Shown: one piece after another, positions 22,901-35,956 of the stretch
Position numbering within the stretch: the first letter of the stretch is position 1
Layout: each line of letters opens with the position of its first letter
Origin: Pseudoneurospora amorphoporcata
Taxonomy: Eukaryota > Ascomycota > Sordariomycetes > Sordariales > Sordariaceae
Reading direction: 5' to 3'
DNA length: 64,000 bases
Assembly: GCA_033297205.1 (NCBI GenBank)
Contig: MU859155.1
Span: forward strand, 1-64,000
Notes under the pieces: model-generated
What the model saw: the letters and a program-made list of their open reading frames with translations, nothing else
What the model was told of the DNA's origin: nothing
The model's database searches: none
Position numbers and translations under genes: made by a program

Positions 22901-25181
22901 TGGTTTATTGATAGAAATCATTCACCAGCCCCTGACGCCGCGGGAACAATTAAGACAGGCAGTGCGGCCCGCGATTGACACGAACCCGGACAGTATCTTG
23001 ACATAACTGCGTCATCAAGTTCCTATATTGCGAACGGCCACCCATACACTTGGCACTCAACACTAAGTTTCCTAAAACCTACTAAACACCTCTACCGTAA
23101 CCTTAAGTAATCATATCAATCAACTAACAGTAACGTTAATTCGCAAGACCTTAGCTACGACCACACACTACTCGGGCTTATACATGAAACATACTATCAA
23201 GTTCTGGCAATATCATACCGCGCAGACATCACTCACCAACTCTCATACACTGAACGCCTAACTTCAACTTTGCTGTCTTGAAAAACCTCGGCTATTACTC
23301 GCTCCCCTAGACTCAGAATTTGGTTCGAGCGCCCGCCCCGGCCCCTAAATTCTCTTTGGTTGTGCGCAGGAGCGCTGTGAAGTTCTGGGGTTTCTTCCCG
23401 AAGACCGTTGCCTGCTGTGAATGAACTACACCCAGTTAAACCCACAATGTTCTACAAGAAAGTTTCAGTAGTAGGTCAACATAGGACCCAGGTGTAGGCG
23501 GACAAGTTATTATCATCTCACACGGCTTTTTTTCTTTTTCTTTTTTGGGCCGTCTAGTTCTAGACCTAGCTGGGCCTAGGCATCATTATGAAAACGTGGT
23601 TATTTGCGGAATACGATAATTATTAAATCATTCCGAGGAGAAAAATATTTTAGCTTGTCTTGGTGGCATTGTACGAAACAAGAAGGAGACAAATAGAAAC
23701 AAAATAGCTGGAGGAGATCATAGTTTATCGTCAAGTTACACAGAGGTTCAAATGGGCAATCCTACTTGCTAGTTGTTACCATCATGTCAAGATTATCCGA
23801 GATACCGGATGATGATGATGATATATGCGTATCTTGAAGAGATAGAGTAGGTAGGAAAAGCGATCAGACTTACCTTGGTCCTGCTACTTGACATGGCAGT
23901 GGCAATCAATCCATCTCAGCTTATCAACTATCACACACTCTTTCCATGCCTGTCCACACCATCCCCCACAGTACCTACAGTCGCACCACGAGACGAGAAG
24001 CAGATTTTTCCTCACTCAGAAGACGAGCGGCGTTGATTCCAGGCAGGGCAAACGGGCCGATCCGCTTCAAGAAGTCGGTAGGTAATACTTTCTGCGCCCT
24101 TATGGAATAAGCCCTACAGTGCCCCAAGGCAACCGAAGGACAACATATCCCCTTCAGTTAACCTTCTTACTCATTGAACTTTGAGTTCCCTACCATGTGC
24201 CCTTCCTCTTTCCCACTCCATTCCACCCTACGTACCTACCAAGTCTGTGGCCCTGTGGCGTCTGTCGTGTACAGATAGATGTCCAGTACAAGTATTGTCA
24301 CTGAAAGTATGTACTTCAAGCTCCTACTTACTTTACTCTACGCCGTAGAGTGAGTGAGTGAGTGAATGCGGCAGCCAGCCGTGCCATCCACGCCACCACC
24401 ACCAACTGACAGAAATGTGTCATGATGTCCACCGTTTCTGCGTGGCTTGTTGTGGTTTTTTTTCTACGGGAGTTTCTTCAACAGACATCCGGAACACGTG
24501 TGGCTGAGACGGCCTACCTCGGCTGCGAAGCCACTTCGCTCCAGCACAACGCCTCAGGGTTGCTGGCTGGATTAGTACCCGGAACATGTCCCTCTCTTCG
24601 AGGGAGAATGACTGAGTTCGAACTTTCTTGAAGAATTGCCCAGGGCTCGTTGAAGAGATAGTCATCAAGATTTGTCGTGATGAGGTGGATCGACATGGCC
24701 ATGACGACGACGGCGATCGTGTATATGTCTGTATCAGCAACGAACAGTGAGATATCGTGAGAAGGACATAGGTAATAACGCAACAAGATGGATCTCGAGC
24801 AGACAGAAACAATGCGAAGCCAATTTGAGGAAGGACAAGAGATTGATTGATTGACGGCTTGTGGTTGGTTATCACTTCTCCTAGACCTCGTCACCATTTA
24901 ACCAGTTCCTCGTCCTTTCTGTATTTTCCCGCGGTGCTAAAGCCACTTCGATATATCCACCATTCATCATAAGATTCCCACAACCCCTCTTTATGACCCA
25001 TAGTTTATAGACACCTCTATACCTTCTTTCTGAGTCCACACCTCAAAGGCAAGAAAAAAATTCGCAACAACGCCGTGAAGAGAGGGTGAGGTAAGTTATA
25101 CACACATAAAGCGAATGTTATGATAAGGTGAATTGACACACGCGTCTTTACTTCTTATCTCCATGCAGACACCGACCGTAC
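19906..25181. other. Gene-poor normal-composition region, 5.3 kb
   Basis: Composition is normal for the genome, but I find no frame with coding character. The open frames of 60-150 codons overlap on both strands, lack family motifs and have no convincing intron signals. Short features present: an 11-bp inverted repeat at 22340-22381, a C run of about 12 near 21881, CTTT repeats at 22683-22702 and GAGT repeats at 24347-24364. It may hold untranslated RNA or the long 3' surroundings of the kinase gene, but nothing shows this directly. Confidence 0.5.
22340..22381. repeat. 11-bp perfect inverted repeat, 20-nt loop
   Basis: GACCGTTCACT (22340-22350) and AGTGAACGGTC (22371-22381) are exact reverse complements. 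The word GTTGACATC occurs in the loop and again just after the right arm (about 22390). It could be an RNA hairpin, a protein-binding palindrome or a degraded element end. No family is recognised. Confidence 0.5.
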
Positions 25182-25246
25182 TATGATGATGATGACGATC
25201 ATGACGATCATGACAATAATGACAACGATGATGATGATGATGATGC
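25182..25246. repeat. GAT-rich trinucleotide repeat
   Basis: Imperfect ATG/ATC trinucleotide repeats interrupted by ACGATCATG words, in the 3' flank of the kinase gene. Confidence 0.8.
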
Positions 25247-25325
25247 ACGATACACAGGAGAAGAAAGAAGCAAAGGGAAGAAAAACAATGGCTGCACCCT
25301 TTTCGACAGGGAAAGTTTGACAAGT

Positions 25326-25326
<1 letters not shown>

Positions 25327-25400
<74 letters not shown>
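25327..25400. repeat. Poly-A run of 74 bases
   Basis: An uninterrupted run of 74 A in the given sequence, 277 bp downstream of the stop codon of the minus-strand kinase, so it reads as poly-T in that gene's direction. The exact length is likely to be unreliable in any assembly. Confidence 0.9.
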
Positions 25401-25403
<3 letters not shown>

Positions 25404-25430
25404 AATCAGGTTCGACGCCATGCTCGCTTT

Positions 25431-25480
25431 CGTTCGTCCGTTCGTTCGTCCGTTCGTTCGTCCGTTCGTTTGTTCGTTCG
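25431..25480. repeat. TTCG/TCCG tetranucleotide repeat
   Basis: About 50 bp of GTTC and GTCC units that partly follow a 12-bp higher period (GTTCGTTCGTCC), just beyond the poly-A run. Confidence 0.85.
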
Positions 25481-25677
25481 TACCGTATCGTTCGACACTT
25501 TAGCAAACCCCACCCGAAACCCTTGAAAGTTTTCACGTCGTGACCCGTCACCTTCTCTTACCCATATAACACTTTTTGATAACCACCCAAAACTTCCCGC
25601 TTCAACCCAACGTTTGCCATGTTCGGCCCCATCACTCTTCCTATACCCAGTCGACACCTTCTAGCCCATCGTTCCTC

Positions 25678-28600
25678 CTAGGCCCTGCGGCTCATCATGG
25701 CCGCTGTGGCCCCTGCAGCTGCGAGATCTTGTTGCTGTTGCTGCCGGACACTCGTGGTACGGACCGCCGCGCGTGGTAGACTGCTCCCGTTGGAGCTCAC
25801 ATTTCCGGAGGTGAAACTGCCAGCTGTCGAGCCGGTGGTACCTCCGCTTGTCCTTTTCACGCCAGAAGTCGCTCCACTACCCGAGCCCGTCATGCCAGAT
25901 ACCTTACGGGAGGAAGGCAAAACACTACTAGCAAGAGTGGGTTTTAGAGGGCCCCCAGGCATACCGGAGCTGACGACTCCTGACCGTAGTGAGGTTCTGG
26001 TAGTGACGGCGGCTGGCGGCTCCGGAAGCGGGCGAGGTCCTCCTCCGTTCAGACTCTGTACACGCTTGGTTGGGGATGACTCCCGCGTCGATGCAAGGCG
26101 TGGCACTGGCATGGAAGATGAGGGCGGAGTCTTCTGCCCGGTAATGAACTCATGCCTTACGGCTTCCTCGGGCTTCATTCTTCTGTCAGGATCCCACCTG
26201 AGACAGCGGGCAATAAAATCCAAGAATGGTTGATCATCGCATTTGAGAACCTGCTGCAAGGTCTTGGAAGAGGGGCGGCGGCGACGGCCCTTCGAGGAGA
26301 CGGTAAGACGCGGCTTACCAGAGCTATCGAAGAACAGCTTCTTGCGTGTCGACTTGTCAATGAGGTGCTTCTCCGGAGGCCCGAATACTTCCATGATGCA
26401 CGCCAGCTGTTCCTGCTCGTTCTCACCGGGGAAGATGGGAACACCAGTGAAGAGTTCCGCAAGAATGCAGCCCAGCGACCACATGTCAATAGGTAGGCCA
26501 TATGTCATACCCAAAATAACCTCCGGGGATCGGTAAAAGCGTGACTGAATGTAAGTATACACCTTCTCGTTTTCGAAACAGCTGGAACCGAAATCGATGA
26601 CCTTGATCTCCGAATGTAGAGGGTGTCGGAGTAGGATGTTTTCTGGCTTCAAATCGCAATGGATAACCTTGTGTTGCTTTAACAGGAGTAGTGAGCTGAG
26701 CATCTGTTTGGTGAACCGCCGAATCAACTTGACTGAGAAGCCGCGGAAAGCATTCGACTTAATGAACTCGTAAAGGTTCATATCCAGGAGTTCGGTGGAA
26801 ATGCAGAGATGCCCGCGGAAATAGAAGCTGTGGGTGAAGTTGACCATGCTGTGTTTGTTTTTAGGGTCCTATAAATTTATTTGTTAGCTAACAAATGCGG
26901 TCCGAGTAGACAATCGTCAAGGACTTACCCATTCGCGAAGCTTCTGCAAGATATTGACTTCCACAAGGGCCTGCTGGTGGAACCGCTTCTTGTTCCGGAT
27001 AATCTTGACGGCCACAAGGACGCCGGTCTTGTGATCGATGCACCGAACAACCTGACCGAAACTACCCTTTCCAAGGACATCAATGATCTCATATCTGTAC
27101 GCAAGATGATCGCCGATAATAATCGAGTAGTCTCCTCGCTCATCGTCATACCCGAAGTTGGGGAGGTCTGACTGAACGTTACCAACCACCTTGGCCGCAT
27201 TCTGAGTACCGCAAAAGTAGACGTCCTTATAGTCCACAATTTCGCCGCGCTCGTAAATGTTCAGGACGGCAATCCTGAGGGCTTCCTGAGGGCCAACGCG
27301 TTCCTTGGCAGTAGCACGCTTGCGTAAGGCGTCAAGTGTCCGAGCCGCCATTTCCGTTTCCTTACGGCGCGACCCGAGTTTCTTCATCTCTTCCTCGGCC
27401 ATCATATCATCCTTGTCGAGATCGGCCGTCCAGACGTCACGGGGTTGGCTCAGAGTCGCGCTTGAACTCTTCGGCTTCAGTATCTTTTGCGCCGAACTAT
27501 ACGTATGGATCGATCGCTCCGCCACCGTGTCCAGTGTAGATTCCTTCTTGCCCGCCGCCGCATCGCCTCGTTGACGGTCCCCTGCAACAATGGCATTGAG
27601 GCTCGAAGCTGAGCTCTTCCGTCTCCTGGACTCCAAGTAAGTCCCTGTCCCATTCGATTTTGAGGAAGGGGTCGGGCTTGGGGCTTTTGTAATTGAAGGC
27701 ATGCTGCCCAATGTCGCCGATATCGGAATCCTTGGGGGTGGCATAGAGTCATGTTTGACACTGTTCGGATCAGCCTTGTCAGGCCGATTGTTGCCGTTCT
27801 TGGATGCGCTTCGTTTCCATGACAGACTCAGTTTCCGCCTGATGGAGGTGCCGATTGACGACGGAGTTGGTGGCTCTTCCGGGTCAGTTTGAGGTGGTGG
27901 TGACTTCGCGGCTGATGACTTTGCGGCAGCAGGCTTCGGGGCTCGTGGTCCAGAGGGTTTCTGGGGGACAGATGCATCGGGATCGCCTGTCTTTGGTCGA
28001 TTGGAAAATGCTGACTCCTGATTCTCACCTTTTGCCGCAGAAGACGAGATATATGGCGACATTCCTGACTGTGGCATCATATTCGACACCGCGCCCCCCA
28101 TCGACTCGTTTGAGCTGTACGAGTCAATGCTACCACCCTTTCCTCGATTGATCGTGCTTGTGCTCCTAAGGTGCTGAACAGCAGGTTTGTCCTCGGTTCG
28201 CGTTGTGGTGAAGTAGGTGCTTCTTGATGCTGTCATGGGTGTCGACGGCGTCTTTGCGATTTGCCTACCAGGAGGAGAGAGACTCCGTTCTGATGCATTT
28301 TGGTCCTGAAGCGCGGCAATTTTGGCAGTAGTTGTAGTGCTCAACGGTCCTAGAGCAAGCGGTGGTAGACGAAGAGGCTGCAGATTTTTCTTTGAGTTTG
28401 AGGAGGAGGACTTCTTGTCCACGGTCGAGGTGTGTACAGATTTTCGTTGGCTTGGTTTGCGCTGCAACTTAGCAGGCGGTGGGTCAGTCAGCTGTGCCCC
28501 AGATACGCTCCCTGTTGAGGTGCTGTTGATGCTACTAGTGTCAAACGCCCTGTTGGACTTGCGCTTGTCCAAAAATGACAGTTCACCAGGCGAATCGTAC

Positions 28601-30106
28601 AGCTTTGGTATTGCTGGAACTGGTGGAACCTCTTCCTCTTCCTCGCCGTTCGCCGTGTTCTGGGAAGGTACACCCTTCGGAGCAGGTAGCCTAGAGCTAC
28701 CGCTCTGCGGGATCCGCGGTTGAATAGAGCCTGTCGATGATCGTACGGTGTTGTAGCTATTTGCTGACGCAGCCGAAAGACCGGAACTGTAGGATTTTCT
28801 GTTGTTCGCGTCGGGGGTGGTTCGAGAGGAAGCTGGTGTCGGGATCTTGCGCGGCAACATGGATGGAGAACGAGACGAAGGACGTGATGTAGCTAATGGC
28901 ATCGGAGCTGTTGGCACTGGAACTGGCGCTTGGGAGGGCTGATGATGTGACATACGCTTCATCAGTCTCGTATCCGTCGGACTGATCGTCCTGGCGCCTA
29001 ACCCTGTGGCGTGTGAAGTATGAGGGACGCCAGGCATGACAGATATTCTCTTGGTCGAGGATGGAACTGAAGCCTTGACGGCAGTCCTGGGGGAGCGTGG
29101 AAATCCAGGTGAGCTACCGGAGCCCAAAGCAAGGGCGCTCAAGTCGTGGGCTAGTGTTGTAGCATCGCTTGTTCGGGGCGGCGGTTGCACAGATCTCGCC
29201 TTGGAAGCTCGCGTTGACTCGTGCATAGGACGGGGCCCTCCGTCTACGGACACTGATGTGCGTGCCGGCTCTGTCCCGTTTCGTTCCCCGAGTGAGGCGA
29301 CACTCGGCCTTCGTCTTCGTGCCTCCGCGTCTGTATTACCGAGCACGTCAGACCCAGCCGACCGCCTGGGAGCTTTCACCGTACTGTTCGTACTCGAGAC
29401 TGGGGGGTAATGGTTCGGGCGACGAGTGCGGATGGCGGCCGGAGCGGTAGGGGTCGTAACACCCGAGGTGTGGGATGCCGTTGTTCCTAAGCCTGCCTGT
29501 CTAGTTGTGCCGTTTGTTATACTAGGTCTTCGCAAAATTGACCCGCTCCTGGCAGTCCGCGTCGGGGCGGGCTGCTGGACGGCGACTCTCGCGCCGGTCG
29601 CATTGATGGAGATGTCGGAATGGCCCCCCATGCTTTCGGGTGTAGAATTTTGGCCAGGCGGTGTTGAGTAGTGGGCCAGCTTGAAATCGGTCGAGGCAGA
29701 CTCGAGGCTGCTCTGAAGATCGTCGAAGCTCACCGAGGGCAAGAATTCGAATGCTGTGCTTGTCGATGATCCGTCTTCGTTACCATTCCGGCTGCCAAAG
29801 GAGAACAATGAGTGGTTGTTGAGCGAGGAGGCGCTCAGCATGGGAGGGTCCTCGATAGGTCGACGGTAAGCGTTAATTTTGGAGGGACTGGAGTTTTCCT
29901 TGCGCCTATGCAAAAAAACCACGAGCCAATGTTAGCCAGTCTGCACCAAAAACACGAAAAGGAACTTGCGGCGGGAGCCACCACTGGGCGCGATGCAAAA
30001 GAGAGTAGCACTTGAGAAGACGAGAACAAGAGGACGGGAACAACCTGGTGGGCGACTGGGTTTCCCCTCTGGGGCCAGCGGGGACGTGCCGCTCCCTATT
30101 GTTCAT
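25678..30106 (-). CDS. pom1: Class II DYRK protein kinase, Pom1-like
   Basis: Proposed CDS: 30106-30045, 29905-26929, 26868-25678 on the minus strand, 1409 aa. The N-terminal 900 residues are low-complexity Ser/Pro/Arg-rich, as in fungal Pom1. A DYRK-homology box (GYDDERGDYSIIIGDHLAYR) precedes the kinase domain at about residues 955-1250: glycine loop GKGSFGQV, lysine in VAVKII, catalytic HCDLKPEN, DFG as DFGSSC, activation loop YTY then SRFYRSPE. In fission yeast, Pom1 controls cell polarity and mitotic entry from the cell ends. The second intron (26928-26869) has good signals. The first uses an unusual GTTGTT donor but restores the frame exactly and has a GCTAAC branch point; exon 1 is therefore less certain than the rest. 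Confidence 0.88.
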
Positions 30107-33100
30107 GGGTGGAATGGAGCCGTGAGGCCGGTGGTTATGGAGTCACGCAGCGCGAGGCGGGCCTCAATGAGCGGAAGCAGTCAAGACGACAGGGCCGCGG
30201 TATACGGGATACGGGCAACCGCGACCACAACTGGGGACGGAACGGAGCCTCTTGCTCGTGCTAGGAAAGGGCTGAGTGCTGAATGCTGACGGGGGACAAG
30301 GCGAGACCGGCAGACCGGCGACAGGAATCGCGAGGCGGTCTGTCTGCTTCAGACTTTTAGTAGTACCTTTGCTTGGCCGGCGAGCAGCGTGCAGCGTGCA
30401 GCGTGCAGCAGCAGCGTGCGTCTGGGCGTGAAGGGCGGTACGAATTATTATGATGGTGGTCGTCGTGGTGTTGTTGGTGGTGATAATGGTGTTTGGTCCA
30501 CTCTTTGGGTTCAGATGGATGGTTGATGCGTTCGCTTCAGTTCTCTCCACTGCTGTTCTGTTAAGGTATCCTATCCTTTGCGGTCCGAGTCGTCGATTCG
30601 ACGTCGAGCCTAGGTCCAAGTCGTCGACAGCCAATGCGAGTGGGCGGACGGCGCGCGGGCTCTACCATTGCCCAGATCAGCGAGACTCTTCTTTTTCTCG
30701 TCAGTCCGGCCAAGGAGCTGAGATGGATATCGAGCGTTACCTCATTCCCAGGACGCGGGTGAAGTCGTCGTTGTCGAGCGTGTGTTCGAGACACAGTAGC
30801 CGGTCGTCGTTCGCTTGGTCGATCGAGAGATGAATAGTAGCAATGGTAGCAATGGGAGCAACAATGGAAAACAAAGTGGAAAATTGCTTTTGTTGCATTG
30901 CTTGTCCTGCCCGGAGCCTGTGCTAATGACCTGGCAAGGTGTCTGCCCTCTCTGTGTGGTGCTACCGGGCCGCTACCCTTCTCTACGACTAGCCTGGTTT
31001 CGCCTGGCTAAGGAAGGCTGCTTGCCGGGGTACACGCTACTACGCAGTATACCTACCTACCTTACCTAGTATTTAGCTCGGCTTAAGCAGGACCTCATTG
31101 GGAGCACACACACACATGTTTGGAACGCGCAAGGCACTGGACATGGTCTTTCCCCTAGTCGACGGGAATCAGTTCAGGGCAGCGTGTAATGTCCTGCTCC
31201 GTCTTCACACACGAGGACGAGATGGCAGGATGGCCCTTGTACCTGGCCTCCCGCTCTGCCTGACAACTCCCCTTCGAACAGCATGGAAGGTTGAGAACCT
31301 GAACCGGCGTGACATCAAAGGGGTTCCTGGCCGGCAGGTGGCAGCCGCTATGAAGCAGACACTAACATTAAAATGTAGTTAGACATTGGCTGGCATTGGC
31401 CACCGGGTCAACCAACTGCAAAAAGCCTCCATCTTACAGCAACAGTACCGGATATCTGTCAAGCACTCAGGTTCCTGTGATGCCGCTGCTGCGTAACTCT
31501 CATGCGTGAACTTGCCTGGGTGCTTGTACGAGGTGCGGTTGGTGGAAACGAACAAAAAAGCCCTGGAAAACAAAGGATTTTCCTGGTCTGTTTTGCCCTG
31601 CAGTCGTCGTTACCCGCACTTGAGGAATTGAGGTCACAGAGGCAAAGCCACAACTAAAAATCTCAACGGGCAACAACTCCTCAGGGGAATGTTTTTGTGG
31701 GACCTAGAAAGTCGCAAGTAGGGAAAAAGGAGAAAGCCGACTCAACGGCGGGAACTCCCATTCAGAAAATCGATGTAAAGATGCACATGCACCAATCAAC
31801 CCAACACCTTCCCCTCGTCTTCTTCTTCTTCTCCGCAGTCCCTTGATGTCCACCCCCAAATGGTAGGGGCATCCACAGCCAATTCACCAGATATAAGAGA
31901 ACCGAAAGTGCATCTCCGAGTCCCTCCTAACTTTGTTGTGCTCATTCAAAGACTTTGAGAATCCCAATGCATTGACCCTCTCGTGTGAAAGATGGCGGGG
32001 ACGCCAAGGCCGGTACGGGAGCCAGGCAGTCCACGTCCATCCAGATTTCCAAGGGAGGAGGATCCTGGCGGCGGCGATATTAAGCAAGAGTCGTGGCAAG
32101 GACAAGCACATGGCACATGTACCTTACAATTCAGATGTGTTTCCAGAGAAAATACCTTGGCATTTGCCATTTCCTTCTAGTAGGATTATAGATGGTTCCT
32201 GGAGATAGTTCGGCGCATTATCGACGCCAAGACCTCAGGAACCGACGTTAACAAGAAGTAGTGGGTGTTGAGATCTGAAAACCCAACCATGGAGATCATA
32301 GGGTCTCGGTGCCTACGCAGTATTCCTCCCTTGCGTCAGCTGGTACATTTGCCCAAGTTACTAGAGTTACATGAAAAAACAACAAAAGGAAATCAAGGTT
32401 GACTTGGTCCCGTGGTAGCCTCAAGAAATATCTCTACGTAATATGCCAGGCCCCTCCTCACCTTGCCGTGTAGGAACGAGTAATTTCCAATCTCATCCGG
32501 CAGATTGACCTCAATGCCGAACTGCATTTGACAGTACAGTATGGGGTTGACAAGTGTGAACTGAAGGGTCGTCCCCGTCTCATTTCTACCACTTCGATCT
32601 TCATTCACAGACTTCACACAGATCGCCTTTCAACAACTTCTTGTCGATGCGCTTGATGCGGGTAGAGCGGGCAACATGTCGGCACGTAGAGCACGGTTGG
32701 GTAGAAAGATGTGCGGAGTGGCATGTCGGTGCCAAACCTCCCGTGCCCCCTTGGACTTGACGCCAACGAGGATCAAAACTGGAGCCCTTCCGGCTTGGCT
32801 GAAGCCCAACTGGAAGCCCGCTCTGCACGATCGAGATGGGCTCGCAGGAAGATCTCAGGAGTCTGAAAGCTGTTGGATGCGGGGCAAGTGTGAATTCAAG
32901 ATAAAGTTGCTTTCTTCTTTTTTCTTGAGTCCTGAGAGGGTGGGTTGCTTCAGGAACAGGGACTGTGGTGCAGTGATAGATGAAGGCTTGCCATGCAGGG
33001 TCCCCTACTTCACGACCACCTGCCCACACCTTCAATGCTCGGGCCTTGCCGTCGTCACCGACCGTTGAGATGTCTGGAAAGTGGAAACGGTGACAAGTTG

Positions 33101-33686
33101 CGGCGCGGACAAAAGATATCTCACCGTGAATTTCAAGGATTTGGGGCAGAACGCGAATGACGCCTCATCGTGAATGTTCACGTTATAGACTAGCGCCAAA
33201 CACTAACAGAAGTGGAAGATGTGGTGGGACCAAGATTGCGTCGATTTGGTGGAGAAATGACTGCTGGACCCTAGACTCTACAGGTAGTAAGGCAGGACGA
33301 CTACAGAGAAGCTAGGGCAGCGCTGTTAACAGCCAGTAACAGATGTCACCCTTGTAGTCGCACATACCGCTTTCACATGCACAGCTCCTCAGCTCGCCTC
33401 GCACCGCGTTCCGTCGTCATCAACGTCATCATCATCCCATTTACAACCCCAACACCAACCCTACGCTTGCCCATCCTATCGAACTTTTATTCAGACGCCC
33501 GTATTATCTTCATCCTCCCAAGCCGTAATAAACATAGGCGGGGTTGCGTAGGCAATTAAAAAACCGAAGAAGTAGAGACCGAAAACTCATCAAAAGCCCT
33601 TGGCTTCCGCCAGTTGGCCAGAATGAGACTCTCGAAACCGTAACAACCCAAAACCGCGTGACATACATACGTATATATCTATAACC
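30107..33686. other. 3.6-kb divergent intergenic region
   Basis: Lies between the start codons of the kinase (minus) and the peroxin (plus). It probably contains two promoters and a long 5' leader for the kinase. GCAGCGT repeats sit near 30384-30416. Overlapping open frames up to 156 codons show no motifs, and I accept none as a gene. Confidence 0.5.
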
Positions 33687-35348
33687 ATGGACGACTTAGC
33701 AGCTTCCTTTCTCGGTCCGGGAGATGACGCCTCAATCCAGGAAGAGGATGACGGCCAACAAGGCTCCGGCTCCGGCACCGACTCGACTACCACGGCCCGG
33801 ACATTGCGCCGGGGGATTCTCAAGGCAGCCAACTTACAAGACAAGCTTCTAGAAAAGTACTTCCCACCTACCTACCTGGTGATAACCCGTCACCTACCAG
33901 TTGTGAGTGCTTACTAACTTGCTGGAATCAGACTCCTCGCCCAAGTCATCCCCGTAGACGATGGCCAGCCTCACGAGGCCGGCGGGAACGCCGAACCCTC
34001 ATCCTTCGGCGAACGTCCCGGCTTCACGGTAGGCGCCATGTCCAACAACTTCCGGCGATTCAACGCGCGCATCGGGGTTGTGTTCAAATTCCAAGCCAAA
34101 GCGCTACGCGTGCTCTCCTGGCGGCGACCGACACACACCCTTTCGCTACTAGCCGTCTACACCTTCGTCTGCCTAGACCCGTACCTAATTTTCGTTCTCC
34201 CGCTCGCAATCGCCCTATTCGGCATCTTCGTGCCCTCCTTCATTGCGCGGCACCCAGCCCCTACTTCTTCGTCCGAAGCCCACGCCGTTCGCAACCTAGG
34301 CTACAGCCCCCGGGGCCCGCCCCTAGCTCCCGCGAGAACGTTCAAGCCGACCAAGGAGCTGTCGCGCGACTTCTTCCGCAACCTGGGCGACTTGCAGAAC
34401 GTTATGGACGACTATAGTGTGGCCCACGACAAGATCATTGCGCTTGTTGTTCCAAAAACCAACTTCAGTGACGAAGCATTGTCGTCCGCCATCTTCGTCT
34501 TGCTCTGCGGCGCCTGTGCCCTCATGACCGTCACCGCCCACCTGATCCCGTGGCGATACATCTGCCTCGTCGCCGGCTGGGCGGCTATCTGGTCCAACCA
34601 CCCCACCGTTTCGCGACTGATCGGTGAGTGGCAGGCTCAGTATCTAGGAGGCGACCAAAAAGGGGAACCGAGCGTCACGCAACAGGCCGTGCACGACAAC
34701 GACAAGAAGCTGGAACAAATCCAAAACCACCCGCCCGGTCCCAGTGCCGACTCATCGCTAGCAGCGGAACGCGCCTTCGACGCCTGGGTGAGGTCGGACA
34801 TCATACTGGACGACGCGCCCGAGACGCGCGAGGTGGAGATCTTTGAGCTGCAGCGCCTCAGCGACACCAGCGGCGAGTGGGAGCCGTGGCTGTTCAGCCC
34901 GTCGCCGTACGACCCGCTGTCTGCGGCGCGGATTGCTGGGGACCGGCCGACGGGGACAAGATTCTTTGAGGATGTGCTGCCGCCTGAGGGGTGGGAGTGG
35001 AGCGGGAAGAAATGGGCGTTGGATCTTTGGAGTAGGGAGTGGGTGGAGGAAAGGATCATTACGGGCGTCGAGGTTGAGACGGAAGGGGAGAGGTGGGTGT
35101 ATGATATTTACAATGAGCATGAGAATGGCGGTGATGGTGGTGGTAACGACGACTTGGGGGCGGCGTTGGGGGATGGGGATTACGAGACACCGGTGAGGAG
35201 TCAGGATCAGAGTCGGAATACGCCTAAGGTTGGGCCGACGATCAGTTGGGAGGAAGGAGAGGAGGGGATTGGAAGGAGGGGAAGTTGGCGGAGGAGGAGA
35301 TGGGTGAGGATGGTGAAGAGGGAAAATGTCGATGCGGCGTCGAATTAG
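33687..35348 (+). CDS. Integral peroxisomal membrane peroxin, Pex24/Pex28/Pex29 type
   Basis: CDS 33687-33856 and 33932-35348, 528 aa. The 75-bp intron has donor GTACTT, branch point TTACTAAC and acceptor TCAG; splicing joins KLLEK to LLAQVIPVDD, the conserved Pex24 N-terminal text. Hydrophobic segments lie at about residues 125-165 and 240-285. The C-terminal third (about 330-440) has the dysferlin-like WEPWLFSPSPYDP, FFEDVLPPEGWEWSGKKW and WVYDIY signatures of DysF-N and DysF-C. Family members sit at ER-peroxisome contacts and control peroxisome number and size. The acidic, Gly-rich tail (about 440-490) is low complexity. Which yeast paralogue it matches best cannot be decided by eye. Confidence 0.85.
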
Positions 35349-35956
35349 TGGTTCCCGTCTTGGTGGGTGCCCTTTGCGGCTGCTGGGTATATGACTATGG
35401 GAATGATGGGAATGATGAACCTGAGATGATTTGATGTTTGCTTGACTGCGTCATAGCCTGTCAAGCAATTTGAAATATGCAGAAGGGGTATATTATTTTC
35501 TAAAAGTAGTACTCCTCGTGTCCTTGTTGTGCCCAACCCCTTTTTGTCCTCACGAACCGCCCATTTCCCTAAGGCACCAAGCCCCTGGACCGCCTGCCTT
35601 TGCCCTACTGATATGCAGAAACATTACCATACTAATACAAGAGAACAAGGTATAGGAATGATAAGTAAGCCCTGACATGTACCCATGTTCTCTCTCTTAG
35701 CCCCAGTGGTATCATCCGAGGGTATACCAAGAACACATCCATCGAATCAACCGAAGATGTAAAAGCCAAACCGTGTCTGAATACCCAGACAACCAGATAG
35801 ACCAAGCCCATAGTCTCTTAAACAAATTCCATAAGGTATCAAACGCCACGCTCCGCCAGCCAAATCGATAATAGAAAAAAAAGCCAATGAGGAAGAGGAA
35901 AAGAAGGAAAGAAGAGACTAAATAGAAAGAAGACGTTGGAGCTCGACAGCGCCCGC
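35349..35956. other. Convergent 3' intergenic region
   Basis: The 608 bp between the stop codons of the peroxin and cdc14. It contains A-rich runs near 35873-35930 and no coding signal. Confidence 0.6.

Noticed and set aside
24420..24897. Overlapping 127- and 151-codon minus-strand frames
   Set aside because: No motifs, and both frames are open over the same DNA with simple-sequence content.
25697..26233. 178-codon plus-strand frame opposite the kinase exon
   Set aside because: It is a shadow of the minus-strand coding sequence, whose kinase motifs are unambiguous.
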